Notes: generated by a model not told the origin, from the letters alone. Shown: positions 38,147-51,055, counted from the first letter of the stretch. The stretch: DNA of 64,000 nucleotides from Cloeon dipterum (GCF_949628265.1 NC_088787.1:18962501-19026500), one strand, 5' to 3'. Numbers and translations are program-made.

Positions 38147-39335
38147 ATGCGAGCAGTCCCAGTTTTCAGCATCCTCCTGCTTGTGGCTTCGGCCGCGCAG
38201 GCAATGCCCAGCCAAATTTCAACGCAGAGGTGAGAACCGATGACCGATAATCTCTGATTAATTTCAATGCACTGAACTCAGGGTGACCGGCGAGGAAATC
38301 AATAACTACGTGGACAGACTCATAAACGAAATTATTAAGTACATGTTGGACAACAACTTGAACCCGTTGATACTTCCTGATCTAGTAGAAGGTTTCGAGT
38401 ATAAGGTATTAATTATACGACACATTCTAAATTTGAGCCTGCAACCTTCGAGTATCGCAGGCTTTAAAAACAATCGTGTTTGGTTCAAAAATAGATTGAT
38501 TACTAATTAAATTGTATCCTCTGATTGCACACAATGTCTCGAATGCAAATTAATATTAATATATGTAATGCAAACTCGAAGGACTTCCTGGGAATCGTGT
38601 GGCATGGAGAGGCTTCGTTGCGCAATGGCTTGATGACCGGCCACACTTCAATCCACAGAGTTGGAGATGCAGATTTCACATACGAAAATATGAACCTCAC
38701 TGTCAGCGCCGAAATGGGACTACTCGCCATAAAAGTAAAATCCTGATAGCAATTGTTCATTTCATTTACATATACAAACAAAGAACTGCGTGTGCAGAAA
38801 TCCTCAGATGGAATTATATTTGCGTGACAAAAAAGTCATGCATCAACAACGAACGACCTTGTTTGCCCATTTTGCAATTTCCTCTTATATTCTTGCACGA
38901 ATCGATCTATGGTGTTCAATTTCACCTGCACGTTTTGCGTTTGCAGGTTGACTACGACTTCGAGGCGACTTTCATGGATCTCGGACCCACCGGCCACGCC
39001 GAGATTTTCGCCAATGACATTATTTTCGGCTTCAGCTTCTCCCTCGACATGGGCTCGCCAAACGCCACCGCAACTTTGCACTCATTTGACATCGTTTCCA
39101 CAAGGTAAATTTTCTTGAAACGCTAATTTATGAAATTAAATTCGTGTATTACAGGTCAATCAGCGTCAACATCACTGGACTTTTGTGGGGTCTCAACTTC
39201 TTGGTCGAAGTGTTCGTCAACTTGTTCGTAGACATTTTCAAGAATACCATTTTGGGCATTCTTGAAGGCGTCATTGAAGATGGCTTGCGTGAGGCGCTCG
39301 CAAATATTTCGCTCGGCATTCTTATTCTGGCGTAA
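38147..39335 (+). CDS. Group-7-allergen-like secreted protein, copy 1
   Basis: Exons 38147-38229, 38282-38405, 38582-38734, 38947-39104 and 39155-39335, giving 232 residues. A signal peptide of about 19 residues (ending AAQA) is followed by VTGEEINNYVDRLINEIIKYM, LPDLVEGF, WHGEASL, FEATFMDLGPTG and a hydrophobic C-terminal helical part (LLWGLNFLVEVFVNLFVDIF). The pattern fits the group 7 mite allergen family (a TULIP-like lipid-binding fold, one half of a BPI-type molecule), which insects also carry. NLT, NAT, NIT and NIS sites suggest N-glycosylation. A juvenile-hormone-binding/takeout-type protein is the main alternative within the same superfamily. Exons 2, 3, 4 and 5 have exactly the same lengths as in the neighbouring copy, so the two arose by tandem duplication. 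The ligand cannot be deduced. Confidence 0.87.
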
Positions 39336-40030
39336 CCTAGACTGTTATTAATTAAGTTTTATATGAGTACAAAAATAAATATTACTTTTGCTTAAGAAAT
39401 CGCGCAAACCTTGTTTATTATTGCCTTACACAATCCCGCAGATAATAATTTCAACGAGGACAAAGCGTTTCCGCACGGCGTATGTAGCTTGAAGCAACAC
39501 GAAAAGTTGTGATGCTCAAATTAAATCCTTGTTCCGGCAATCAAACAAGAAAGCTTGTTTAATTAGCAAGGCTTCTTATTTCAAAAACTTTCAGTTCTAA
39601 TTAAACATGTTGCATATTATTTCGCTGATTTTTTACCTCTCGACAATGCGCCTTTTCCAAACTCGCAAAGATTATACGCGTAAAAACGTCCCCGTGTAAA
39701 ATTAATTGATAGCAATATTTTCAAGTGGCTTAAAAGCGTAGATTAAAATCAGTTCAAGTGATTATTGTTTTGTTTTTAAGTGGGTACGTACTATATAACT
39801 TCTGGTTCTTCAGAATCACACCTCCAAGATAAAACTAAGTTGTTACGAAACAAGCAGTATGCAAGTTCAATACAAAATTTATGTTTATCTTATCAATAGC
39901 TCCTGAGAGGCGCAGATGGGAAATCTCTAGATATAAAACGTAGTTTTCATCTCATAGTGACACGATCAAATTTAACAAGAAGATAAATCTAACTCAGTCT
40001 TTAACAGGGTGTAATAGAAAGTAATCCAGC
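39336..40030. promoter_or_regulatory. Spacer and promoter between the two group-7-like genes
   Basis: About 0.7 kb. A poly(A) signal AATAAA for copy 1 is at 39374-39379. The second half is the promoter of copy 2, with a TATA box at 39932-39938. No gene was found. Confidence 0.6.
39932..39938 (+). promoter_or_regulatory. TATA box of group-7-like copy 2
   Basis: TATAAAA about 95 bp before the start codon. A start of transcription about 25-30 bp downstream, in TCTCATAGTGACACG, would give a leader of roughly 70 bp. A TATA promoter fits a tissue-specific secreted protein and contrasts with the TATA-less housekeeping genes nearby. Confidence 0.55.
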
Positions 40031-41352
40031 ATGAAATTCGCGCTGTGCGCTGCCCTCGTGCTAGTGCTCGCGGCATCGGCAAATGCCAAGCCCGCCGAAG
40101 TTTCTGCAAGGTGAGCGTAATTGTAATCGTGTTCAATTATTTAGAAAAAAATGCTTGCAAGACCGATATTTATAAAATAGTGCTTTGGATTCACAAAAAG
40201 GGTGACTGGTGAGGAAGTCAACGCATATGTCGATCTTGTGATAGAAGAGGTAAAAAGGCTCATGATTGAACAGGGAATGGAGCCTTACATGCTGCCGGAC
40301 CTCGTCAGGGGCTTCTCGTTCACGGTTGGTTAAGTTGAAAGGATATATGATTTAAAAAATTAAAATAGGCGTTTTGATAAAGAAAATAAATAGTAGTTAG
40401 TTTTAAAAATAGCCTTAAAGTTAAAAGCTGCGTAATTATATTAAAAATGTTTGAAATTAGAATTTTGAATTTTTTTCCAAACGTAGATCTACTTAAAAAT
40501 TGCGTATAGGACAGATTTCCAAACGAATTTTAATCTAATTTACTTTCTTTTTTCCAACACTGAAGGTTTAAAAAGTCATGATTATTCAGAAATATTTTAA
40601 TCCAAAATTAAAATCTGGATTCGCATTTTGAAGGACTTGCTCGGCATTACATGGCACGGTGAGGCCTCTCTGACAAGGGGGAACCTTATGGGGTTGCTCA
40701 CCCTTATCCGAGTGGGTGACATGGACATCATCCCAGAGGGCAACAATTTGACTTGCAAGGGACGGCTTGGGTTCACTAATCTTCAGGTTTGATTTATAAT
40801 TATAAACTGGCGGTAGTGAAATTTAAAATAAATTACCCCCACAGTTTGACTACTTTTTTGAGGCCACGTTCATGGATCTCGGACCGACTGGCGAAGCTAT
40901 CGGCATTATTAAAAATACGGAGCTCGCAGTCACCATTGTCATCGACCTGACGACAGGAGCAGTGACGCTGGTCGAAGAGGACTTCAACATCGCCAATGTC
41001 GGGTGAGAATCAAGATAGATCTTGAATTTTCGAACGGCCCATTCATTTTTCTTTATCCCACACACCGGCTTTATTAGCGGCAGCCTAATATGGAAATTTA
41101 TTCCTTTATTTTTCCTCTCCCTTTTATCCTTGGTTTTGAGATTCTAATCTCCGCTTTTTCTTTCGTTTCAGAAACATCAGCATTGACATCAAGGGACTTG
41201 GCTGGGGACTTAACTTTTTAGCCGAAATTTTCGTCAACCTGTTCGTGGATGTGTTCAAGAGTGTCATTATCTGGCTGATTGAAGACGAAGTATTCCGCCT
41301 GCTTCAACAGGCCATCGCGAATATTGCATTTGGATTTTTCCTCGCCTTGTAA
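40031..41352 (+). CDS. Group-7-allergen-like secreted protein, copy 2
   Basis: Exons 40031-40110, 40201-40324, 40634-40786, 40845-41002 and 41172-41352, giving 231 residues. The signal peptide is about 19 residues (MKFALCAALVLVLAASANA). The family blocks are VTGEEVNAYVDLVIEEVKRLM, LPDLVRGF, WHGEASL, FEATFMDLGPTG and GWGLNFLAEIFVNLFVDVF. Exon lengths 124, 153, 158 and 181 match copy 1 exactly, and the phases are the same. The middle region has diverged most (copy 1 VGDADFTYENMNL, copy 2 VGDMDIIPEGNNL), and only one N-glycosylation site remains obvious. This suggests a changed ligand pocket or surface. The poly(A) signal is AATAAA at 41438-41443. Confidence 0.87.
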
Positions 41353-42829
41353 TCTGAATTTGCAAATAATGAACAATATTCCTACAAAATAATAATTAAT
41401 TTCCTTCAAATTTTAGCAAGATAAATAGCTCGCATGAAATAAATGAAAATTGGCGTTTTTCTATGTAAAATAAATTTTCTTAATTAGAAAACTATTATTC
41501 AGTAAAAATTATTGAATAATCTGCAGTCATTTTATCTTTCACAGATAATTTTATAAATTTCAGATTTTATTATTCCAATGAAACTGATCCCGTTCTTCCT
41601 ATTATTCCGGAATGTTAAGTGCCTTTGAAGTTATGCGTTCAGTGCGTGTCTTTTAGTAGTGAGAGAGTGAAGCTCGGATGAGATGTAATTTGTTGTTGCG
41701 TTGTTATCTTATTATGGCTCGATCAAATCAAATATTTATCTTATCTTTCAGTACAACAACATAATATCGCATGCAAAATATAGAAATCAATTTGATCAAC
41801 ACCGCTGGTCACCTATTGATCTCTTCAATCTGAAAATTTTTGATATCCAGTTCGATTAAATTTAATAAAATAAATGTTTTATAATATTAAGCTGGAGCTT
41901 GTGTAGAATTTTTATTAAAAAAAATGATTAAGTCCCTGACGCTCTGCTTTTAGCATTACAAATTTGATTTGATAATTAAACGAAACATTACTAACCTGGC
42001 GTGTAATAAACATTTTTATATTTTTTCAGGTATTATATAATAGACTTCATCAAAGTTGACTATGAATTAATATTTTTAATAAAATAGCCAAAAATAAATA
42101 ATATGAAAAAGCTGTACTATCTGCGCCGAATCGGCTATAGATGGGCACAAACGAATGAAATTAAAAAAATAAAAATTAAACTATGCTCAAACCTTTTTGT
42201 AAAACTTAATTAAGCAGCTGATTGGGCTCTGCAGCGGTGCTTTGGAAAAATGCCAAAGAGTATTTTTAGCTGCAGAGAATCTACTTGAAGCAATAATCGT
42301 TGTAAATGCGGACCGTATCGGACTGCACTCATTTCTGACCGAGTCAAAAAAAGGAAAATAGGATCTGCAGAGATAAAATTTTGCAAGTATTATCAACCCT
42401 ATACCACTTGCCCGTTCTCGCATTTTTATATTTTAAAATAAATTTGTCATACCCTTCCTTGTGTATTTCCTTTTCTTTTTTCGTAATATTTTAAATTTAA
42501 TGATGAATAAATCATAAAGTTAATCAATATTCTTGAATATTGCTGCACTACACGCACAGATTGTTCAAGTCAGGTTGATCTCAGGGCGGAGACTGCTGCG
42601 GGGAGACGCATTGGAAAGGTTGCAGCGGGCATGTTGATGATGATGATGATGAAAAAGAATATATCAGCGTCTGACTCTCTCTGGCACAAAGGGGCAAACG
42701 GGCAAAGCCGGTGCAGCGAGTCTAGCGAGCTCACCTGCAGAGCTTCCCCTCCCCCTGCGGCAGAGGTTCCCCTCGCGCACCTCCACTCATGGTGACTGCT
42801 GCTGCAGTTGCCGGCAGGTCTGACGAGCA
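41353..42829. other. AT-rich spacer after the group-7-like pair
   Basis: Contains the copy 2 3' UTR, then AT-rich DNA without a supported gene. A (TGA)n microsatellite lies at 42633-42651 and a GC-rich island begins near 42560. Confidence 0.6.
42633..42651 (+). repeat. TGA trinucleotide microsatellite
   Basis: About six perfect units of TGA/ATG in a row. Confidence 0.85.
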
Positions 42830-43095
42830 GTCTCAGTCTGCGTTTGGCGTTTGGTGGCCGTGCCGATCGAATTCGCGTGCATCCTCGTCCAGCGATGACA
42901 TTGAGTGAGCAAACGGATTACCAATAGCTGTTGCCGCCACCGCCTTCCGAAGCCCACTTCCACAGACTTCCTCGACCTTATTGCCTGTGAGTTTCGCTTT
43001 TGAATGTATTTTTCGTGTCCGCCCCGAAAGGACGAGGGTTTGTTTTGATTTTTTATGTTTATGTACGCGTGCAGTGCGAGGGGGAAGATCCAGCG

Positions 43096-43154
43096 ATGAG
43101 CGCGGGATTCTCTCCAGTCTCCGCCGCGCCGGCCGCCTGGCTGTCGTCATGCAG
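43096..43154 (+). CDS. Possible first coding exon of an unrecognised gene
   Basis: Speculative model. In a GC-rich island a donor CCT/GTGAGT at 42987 and an acceptor GCGTGCAG ending at 43074 would define an 88-bp intron, similar to confirmed introns here. The second exon has ATG at 43096 and reads MSAGFSPVSAAPAAWLSSC before a weak donor (CAG/GTGCTT) at 43155. TCAGTC initiator-like sequences lie at about 42826-42838. No family is recognised and no second coding exon was found in the remaining 21 kb, so it would need a very long intron. It may equally be an unexpressed CpG-rich regulatory island. Confidence 0.2.
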
Positions 43155-44626
43155 GTGCTTTGACCACACTGGTTTTAGTGGTTAAGCGCCACTTTTCAAT
43201 CACTTTTGCTTCTTCAATGTGCAAAACTTTGGCTTTAATAACATATACTTGAGATTGAAACGCCCTGTCTTAATTGTTAATTTAAAATTGCAAACAATTT
43301 AACTAAACATCACGTTTGTTCTGACAGGAAATGATTGAGTTTTGTTTTGCAAAGTTAGGAATTTTCGTTGTGATTCATATAAAGTATTTTTTCTCGTCTG
43401 TTCTGCGGTGCAAATTGCAATCATTAATTTTTTAACATTTCAAAGTGTTGAAATGGGCAAGATTACCTAAAATTAAATTTAATATGGTGTTTTTGTATAA
43501 TTATCAAACTCGTCTATGCTTTCAAACCTGAAGAATAATATCGTAAAATCGTAAAAATGATCACATTGTAATGTGACAAAGAAACCTGAGCTTTTTCAGA
43601 GAGGCATCGATTGGTTCAACACGTTTACAAACATTTCGTCGCCAAGGGCTGTGGTTTAAGTGTTAAATAGGAAAGAAAATGCACTTTTTTTAGTTTAATC
43701 GAAAATGCGCACTTGATTTTAATAAGATTTTTAACATTTCCAACCTCTGTAATATGCGCAGAATCTTGCTGTTCACACAACAAATCCACAAAAAACTATT
43801 TTATTTTTAAAAGAAAAAAATCAGAAAGAATCTTGCAGATCAACTTTTGATGAAAACCTGTACAATTATATTCTGGTATAAATTGAAGGAAATTCCTGAT
43901 GAAATGGGCAAACATCAAATTTAAATTAATTAATATCCACATTCTGCGAATTCAAACACCCGTATTATGATCAATCTGCCATGTCGCCTTTGTTTCTGCA
44001 GAAATTTATGCGGTCAGGTCTAGACAGTAGTTTATTTTTTGCAGACGAAAACGAATGAAGGTAGCAAAAGTTCACGCTTCTCGAACACACTCACTCGTTA
44101 GCCCCCAGAACCTGAGCGGACGATCATAATTTTTTCCATTGTTACGCGAAGGAAAGGAAAAGGCATATGGTCGGTTGGCCGCCCCTCGCGAGAGACCGGA
44201 TTCTTATCTGTAGAAATCCAGCATTTGTTTCTTGTCGCCGCTCTCGCAGAATGAAGAAAAAGGTGAAGAGCGGCGAAAGGCAAGGGGAATTGGCAACAGG
44301 GTGCGGCGCAGCTACATAGCGATCGGCTGTAATTTCACCTGCGTCGCGAAAAACGATCGCCGAATTCGCTCCACATGACTCACACCGAGCTGAGAGAGCA
44401 CACTCTCGTTTTCTTTCTCTCTTTCTCCGCAACTGCAGGATCTCCCGACGAAGTTATAATTCAAGCCCTGAATGTTTTCCTGGAGTTGGAAGAAATCGAA
44501 TCCAGTCTTGTTGTTGTCTCCTGGCTCGAGGCAGTGTGTAGAATTTATATATTGTTGCGCACCTCGAGCCGGCTGCTTCCCCTTTCGCGGACGGACGACT
44601 TTTCATATTATAAAAATACGCGCACA

Positions 44627-44636
44627 TATATATAAG
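44627..44636 (+). promoter_or_regulatory. Candidate TATA box in a CpG-rich island
   Basis: TATATATAAG followed about 20-25 bp later by a TCGCATTAG initiator-like sequence, inside an island rich in CpG and GAGA-type repeats. A plausible core promoter, but no transcribed gene could be attached to it. Confidence 0.22.
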
Positions 44637-47600
44637 CGCGCGCGTTGTTCGCATTAGTATACAGCACCGCCGGCCATTTGTTATTTCATTTTTCCTGTGC
44701 GCTGGAGAGCCTGGCAAGCTGCACGAGAGGCGAAAACACCGCCTTTTCCCTCCTAGCGCTTCTTATGAGTGCACGAGATTCAACTCTGCCGTGCAATTAA
44801 CCGAACCTAACCTCCGCTGGCCACACTAATTGCGCGTTCCAGAGTGAGCGAATCACTTTTATGCGCCGAGTGCTTAAAAATTATGCATCGTATTTGTAAT
44901 ATTATGGACTCGGCAGACTTTTAAATTTAAAGAGCACTAAAATTTCAATCAGAATTTTATGAGCTAAACAAGACATATTTGAAGGCATTGGCGTGCGAAA
45001 ATTTTACTGTAAAAATATGATTTTTTATTTACCTGATTGCAAAAAGGTTTTTAAATTTTAGAAATTATTACAAATTTAAACGGTTCAATAGAAATATATC
45101 GATTTTTAGAAGTCATTTTGGTGTGATAGGATAATATGTAATTTAAAAATGAATAAATATAACCAGGAGTCTAAAATTAAATATGGTCCTCATTTTGTTG
45201 TTTTCAAATGATTTTGAAAGTTATCGACGGAACGATTGATTTTTATATTAAAAGTCTGACAATTTTATCCCATTCCAAAATAATTTTGAAATCAAATAAC
45301 CTTGTAAAAAATTAAACTGTGGCACTGACATTGAGATTAATTTACTGGAAATTCCACGATCCGTGCTCATTTTAAGTTTATTGCTGTGTAGCATGTGTGC
45401 CAGGAAAACATTTGAAAAAATCATATTAAATATCTTCTCAGATTAGAAACTCGAGGATTAGCAGCACCGCGGAGGCTGGAAAGAAGTGTCGCGTGGGTTG
45501 CGTAACTTTCTAACAGTCGTCTCCTCTTGTCAACCGTCAAGAGAGTTCAGACTCAAAATCAGCCCGTCCAGCAGTAGTTGAGAAAATCCGTCAGCTGCTT
45601 CCCGGTGAAACAAATTAGCGTCGTTTGCTAATCGTAATTTCCTAAGCATGTGCGCAAGCTCAAGCCGATTCTAATCTCGCTCTTTTTTTATACATTAACT
45701 GCCTCCGTCTGCATTGTTTCCAACTCTTAAATTATCCGGCTCTGCGATGCCGATGAAACGATGGGTACAAAAAAAAGCTGCTCGTAAAATTATTGCGACT
45801 CGCTGCTGCTGCTTCTTCTTCGTTAAAAATGATCTCAAGCCGCATTCCTGGAAGAGTCCTGTGAGACCTTTATTGTGCGAATGTGCGTGTGCAGTTATGC
45901 ATTCTCAACTTACGAGTGGGAATAATTGAACAGAGCGAGTGGAATAAAACTCTTTTTAGAATAGCGCGCGAGGAAAGGCTCTCGGAGCGGTGCGGGCACC
46001 TTTTTTCAGGTCCTCTCCCTGTGACTTTTCGCTCTCTGCCAGCGGCTTCACGAAATCAGCCAGGGCACTCTTGCTCTTTCTTTTCTCCGCGGCAGCACAA
46101 GGTGAACTGGTTGCTCCAAAAGGCTCCAAAGCGGACTGCAAACGGCATCCGTTTTCGCTTCCACATGCGGCAATAATACACATCGTATAAATCCAAACAC
46201 GAGAGTGTTCCGTGAACGCGTTGCTTCCAAATCTTTACTGAACAAAATTCTACACAGAAAATTGTATTTTATTATATAGTTAATTGCATGTTAATTAGTG
46301 CATTTCAGATCCAATTCATAGCAGATTATAATAATGAATGAAAGCATAACCAAAGATCTTCTAATAAGTTAATTGATGCAAAGTGCAAACAGAGGAATTT
46401 AGAACAGACGGCTGCAGCTCTTCCTAATAATGGTCTTCTCTTTCCCAAAGAAGAGACAGAGGCGTGAAAGCTTCACTATCTGTTGATTAGTGCACGCAAG
46501 AATTGACTTTCTGGAGGAAAACACAGTTTCCGGGCCTAAGTTTCTTCCTAATGATGAACTCAGAACTAGTGCATACACGCGCTCCACACGGGTAATTGAT
46601 TTTAAATGTGAAAATTGGTTTAGAATATTAAATCAGCGTGCAGCTTTCTATCTCTCGGAGAGAGATCCGAGCCGCCTTCGAATCTGACTTGGCAATGTGA
46701 CGATCAAATATTTTGTGAAAGGGACTTCGACGCTCAGAATTTCCTTATGCGATGAGGAAAAGTCATTCTATTAATTTAACCGAAAAAACAAGGGCTAAAA
46801 TAGTCAACGTAACAACTAGAGAATAATTACAATTTATTAAACTTATAAATTAGTTTAAAACGAACGATAGTAATCATTTCATAGATTTCGATAAAATCTC
46901 CTGATTAAGTGATATTTTGTATTTATTGAATTAGTTTTCTGTTATGTTTTAAAACTTCCCGGTCCTCGGACAGGGATAAAAAGCAAAAAAAATCTCATTA
47001 CAAAAGAGAGCAAAAATACTGCAAATTTGAATTAAGCAACCAAACCAGTCCTCATCTTTATATTTAATTTACCCATAATGTTACAAAGTTACTCGCCTGT
47101 GCAACCAGGTATATTTAAATGTTAATTTAAAAAAGTTTGCTTAGTGCTTGATCAAACCATTATGTTGGAACCTTCAGTTGGGCTGCTGTATCTGAGGAAG
47201 GTCCGCGCTCGCCTTTCACTGACCAATTATTCATTAAAAATTATTAGGAGGCAGCGTGGACTCATTAAAAAAGGTCCTTAAACGTTAATTTTAAAATACC
47301 TAATTTATCAAAAAATTCGGGGCATGCAGCTATCGCTGTCAAGGACTGAGCAAAGCTAATTAAGCTTTTGTGACTCTCTGGACCAGAATGGGGCCGCGCA
47401 ACATAATTCGGGATTGAGATTGTGGCCAACGCCCTTTGGTCGCCGCCAAAGCTCGCAATAAAACGCGTGCGTGAGTGTGTGTGCAATATCATAAATTCAG
47501 CAGGCACTCGAATTCATTCACTAAAGTTGTGTGTTTGTAGTGTGTGCGGGCAAGGCACTCGAAAACGCTCTCTTCTCGCGAATGATATAAATGAAAGATG

Positions 47601-48460
47601 TAGTTTACGAGTGCTTTCACGCATCAAATTGCTCTCTCTCCGCCGCAGACTGCTTGTCGGTTTAATTGCTGTCCTCCGGATCAAAACACGTTTCGCTGCT
47701 TCTTTTTGTCGCTCTTCTCTTTGCATTGTTCCAGAAAGAGCCTTTAATTTTCATTTTCGCTGAGCGAGGCAGCTGATTCTCTATGTGCATGTTGTGCAAA
47801 TTCTCGAAAACTGTGCCATGTTCGGTCTACGTCTGCCTATGTTGCCTGTGCTGTCTGCCGGGGAAATCTCTTTGCGGTTTATTAGTTTGACGAAGCGATT
47901 CGATTTTATCTCCAGAGAATGTAAATTTCCTTTTATGCACTGCATTCTAGTGGGCAATCGTTGTAGGCGTGTGACGTTAAAGGTTGAAAGCCAAGGAGCT
48001 TGATTTATATTTATTTCATTAGGTAAATGGTCTGCTTTAGAAGAAAACGATGTATAGAACATGATATTTAATATGCTCCTCTCTATCTCAGTACTAATTT
48101 TATTTTGAACTGCCCAAAATTTAATTATGGTATAAATTAAAGCCGCTCAACTGCTAACATGAAAAGCAACATCATTTTTATAAACAAAAAGTCTGAAATG
48201 AAAAGCCCCCTATTGATTTTGCTAATAGAACATAATTTTTGCTGTTTAGTTGGCGTTTTGTAGCGTGTCAATGTTTTCGCATTGCTCATAAAAAGAGCGA
48301 ACAATGCTCAATTTGCACAAGCTGGCAGCGCGAGAGCTGGCTCGTATAATCCTTTCTCTCGCCGACTTTTCAAGACTAACAAACACCCACCGGCAAGCAG
48401 AATTTGTGCAATATAAATCAGTCTACACGCCTGCCTGAAAGAGTCAGATTGCTCACAGCC

Positions 48461-48478
48461 AGCAGCAGCAGCAGCAGT
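48461..48478 (+). repeat. AGC trinucleotide microsatellite
   Basis: About six units of AGC, in non-coding DNA as far as can be seen. Confidence 0.85.
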
Positions 48479-50875
48479 AACGTTTGTTTCAAATTTGGTC
48501 AAGGCTGGGCAGGAAATTGAGGCGGAAAAATGCAATGACGTTTAAGCCAAGCCGGATCTGACTGAAACTCAACATACGTGCAATCGATCGAAATAAAAGT
48601 CGTGAAAAGCAAGCATGTCTGTCTTCTGTTTGCGTTATAACCTTTGTGACAGGCTGGGGTGCGTTTTATCGCGGCCAATGTTTGTCACTAACTGGCTGCC
48701 TGAGCTAAAAAAGGCAGCAGGTTAATTTTATTGCACCGGAAGTGCTGTGTGGGATGTTTTGGCGCCCAGAGAGACGCTGGCAGCTCATGTGGCGTAACCT
48801 GGCTTTAACTGGCTGACCTTCAGGTGCGCACAGACGACGTGAAAATGTCGTTCTATAGCGTGAATACAGCGAGAGCGAAAAGGTACATAGAGTGAAATGA
48901 CTCAACGCTAAATTATTTTACATTATAAATTCTGCGTTCTGCTGGCGACGATTTTCCTTATTGCCGTGTCAGCAACAAATTTTAAATATTCATTTTTACC
49001 GAGAAACTTCTAAAGGTTCTAAAACATAGTCAGGAGACGAGTATAGCAATTATCATCTGAAGGAATAATATTTATTACGTGAACTGTTTCGTCAAGTCAA
49101 AGATTGAGAAAGGTGTCGCCTTCTCGTTGTTTTGCTAATTACGCAGACACAAAGGCTAGAAATCAACTGTGACGCGTGATTTAGCTGCTTTCCGTTCATT
49201 ATTTCAATTTGAATGCTGTGTGCACTAATTGGCTGGTTTAGTTAAGCTCGCACAGTTCCGAAAGTGCCGCCGCGATGCTCCACTCGTCGAATATCTGAAT
49301 GTAGAAAGTATCAGTTAATAGCTTGCTCGCAGCGCGTGTGCGAGCGTCGAGGGGGTTAATTCGAAAGCTGCTTATATACAATATTGTTTTTGCCGGACGA
49401 TGAGCGATTACTCTAGTTTTTGACGCAACTGGACCACGCGACTTTTATTATATTATTTGCGAGTGTGGAATACTTATCAAGCGACGGGGAATCAGTGTGC
49501 CGCCAGTTTTAAATGAAATATGAGCCCGGCTGTTTCCATCGCAATGCTGGTGCTCAGACCTATAATTCTCAAATCACAATTTCTCGCCTTACTGAGCGTC
49601 AAAGGAAAAGGAACGATCGCTTGATGAGCGGTACTTTAATTGGGTGAGAATTCTCTGGAGATGCTCTGGAGCTTTATAATGCAAGTGCACTCACCCATAA
49701 TCTTCTTTAATCTATCCAAAAGGTGATTAAAAATATCGGGATAGAGAATTAAGATAATAACAAAACAGCTTATAGAAAAGTCATAGAGGGAAGCAATGAA
49801 AACATAGTTTTTTTTAAGTGCCAGATTGCTTCAATGAAATATCCATTTATTCAAATGACTAGCCCATTGGCTCAAATTTTTAAGGTATTTTCAGCATTTT
49901 CAAGGGCATGGGAGACATTTGATCGTTTCGGGGATCAGTTCCTGGCTGCCAAATATCAGATATGGCAAAAGGTGATTAGTTAAGTGACTCAACGGGATGG
50001 AAGGCGCACTAGCGTCGACTTATACATATTGCTGGTTTCCGCACCTTTCCGGCGGCTTTAGGGACAAATGTGTGGCGTTTCAATTAAAGACCTCTGTGTG
50101 GGGAGGCAAAAAGATGGCCACTCGGGCCCCATGTTATCCGCACTCGGCGGTGTTATCGGGACCCAGTGAGCTCATAGACCACGGGAATTGCTAAGAAAAA
50201 AGTAACAAATTTTCAACTGGTCAGACCATAAAAAGATGTCTGACTATGCCATAAGTTCCATCTGCAGAAGCCAGAAACGAAAGAAACCGGAATCATTATC
50301 AAATTATCGACTGTTAGATGCGTGCAAAGTTTGCACACTGGCGGAACAAAACCAACTAACAGCTGGCAATTAAGATTTAATTTTTCGATAAAACTGCTTC
50401 TCCACGACGATGTGCGGTGTCTGCATCAGCACAGAGTACACGTATGAGCAACAATCAAATATTGCCGGCCGGGTGCAATGAATCTGTGCGGTGACTGCAG
50501 CATCCTTCTCTGAGATCACGGAACGGCTTGAGTCACGAAGCTCACGTAACACACCGCACTATCCGTCCGAAGGCAGCAGGAGTCATTATTTTTGATTACC
50601 ATCATCTCTCGCTCGCGCGTTCATTGTGATGCACACTCGCTTATGCAAAACAACAGCTTTTTTCGCGCTAATAACAGGCCTCTGCGGGCCGACTGGCTCC
50701 CTAGCAAAACGTGAAATGCCGAGTGTGGCATTGAAATTGGAACGAACGCGCCGGGGCAGGTGTTTATTTGGGAAGATTCGGCCGTTGATTGCGATGAAAC
50801 TAGGAAAAGGATTTCGTGGTCCATATGATTCAGCAGATTGAGCCATTGTCCCTCTCTCTGTGTGAAAAGTAGGAA

Positions 50876-51055
50876 CACTGCAAGTCAGGGGTGAGAAAAT
50901 ATCACTGCGCTGCAGTGACATTTTCTCACCCCGCCGCATATCACTGATGCGCGGGGGGAAAACCCACCTTTGACACCCCAGGTATAGTGACATACGGCGA
51001 GGTGAGATTTTCTCAATGCAGCGCAGTGACATTTTCTCTCCCCTGACTTGCAGTG
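50876..51055. mobile_element. 180-bp double-foldback (MITE-like) element
   Basis: The ends are near-perfect inverted repeats of 39 bp: CACTGCAAGTCAGGGG at the left and its complement CCCCTGACTTGCAGTG at the right, with about 37 of 39 positions matching. Each arm contains further inverted copies (GAGAAAAT/ATTTTCTC, GTGAGAAAAT/ATTTTCTCAC), so the left 60 bp also folds on itself. No coding capacity. No clear target-site duplication was seen in the flanks (AGTAGGAA and AAGTGAAC). Superfamily unknown. An open frame crossing it on the minus strand is a by-product. Confidence 0.8.

Larger units (their letters stand above)
43155..50875. other. Gene-poor region, probable regulatory DNA, part 1
   Basis: No convincing coding exon on either strand. 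AT-rich stretches alternate with CpG-rich islands carrying GAGAG and CTCTC runs (for example 44090-44860, 45460-46240, 47390-47780, 48280-48560, 49140-49520). Open frames in the islands overlap on several frames and show no family pattern. The layout fits enhancers or a long intron of a developmental gene. Confidence 0.45.

Noticed and set aside
42833-43150. 105-codon basic open frame on the minus strand
   Set aside because: Arginine-rich composition follows from the GC-rich island. No family signature, and the plus-strand splice signals fit better.
44375-44635. 86-codon open frame on the plus strand
   Set aside because: No recognisable domain, and it covers the candidate TATA region. More likely promoter DNA.
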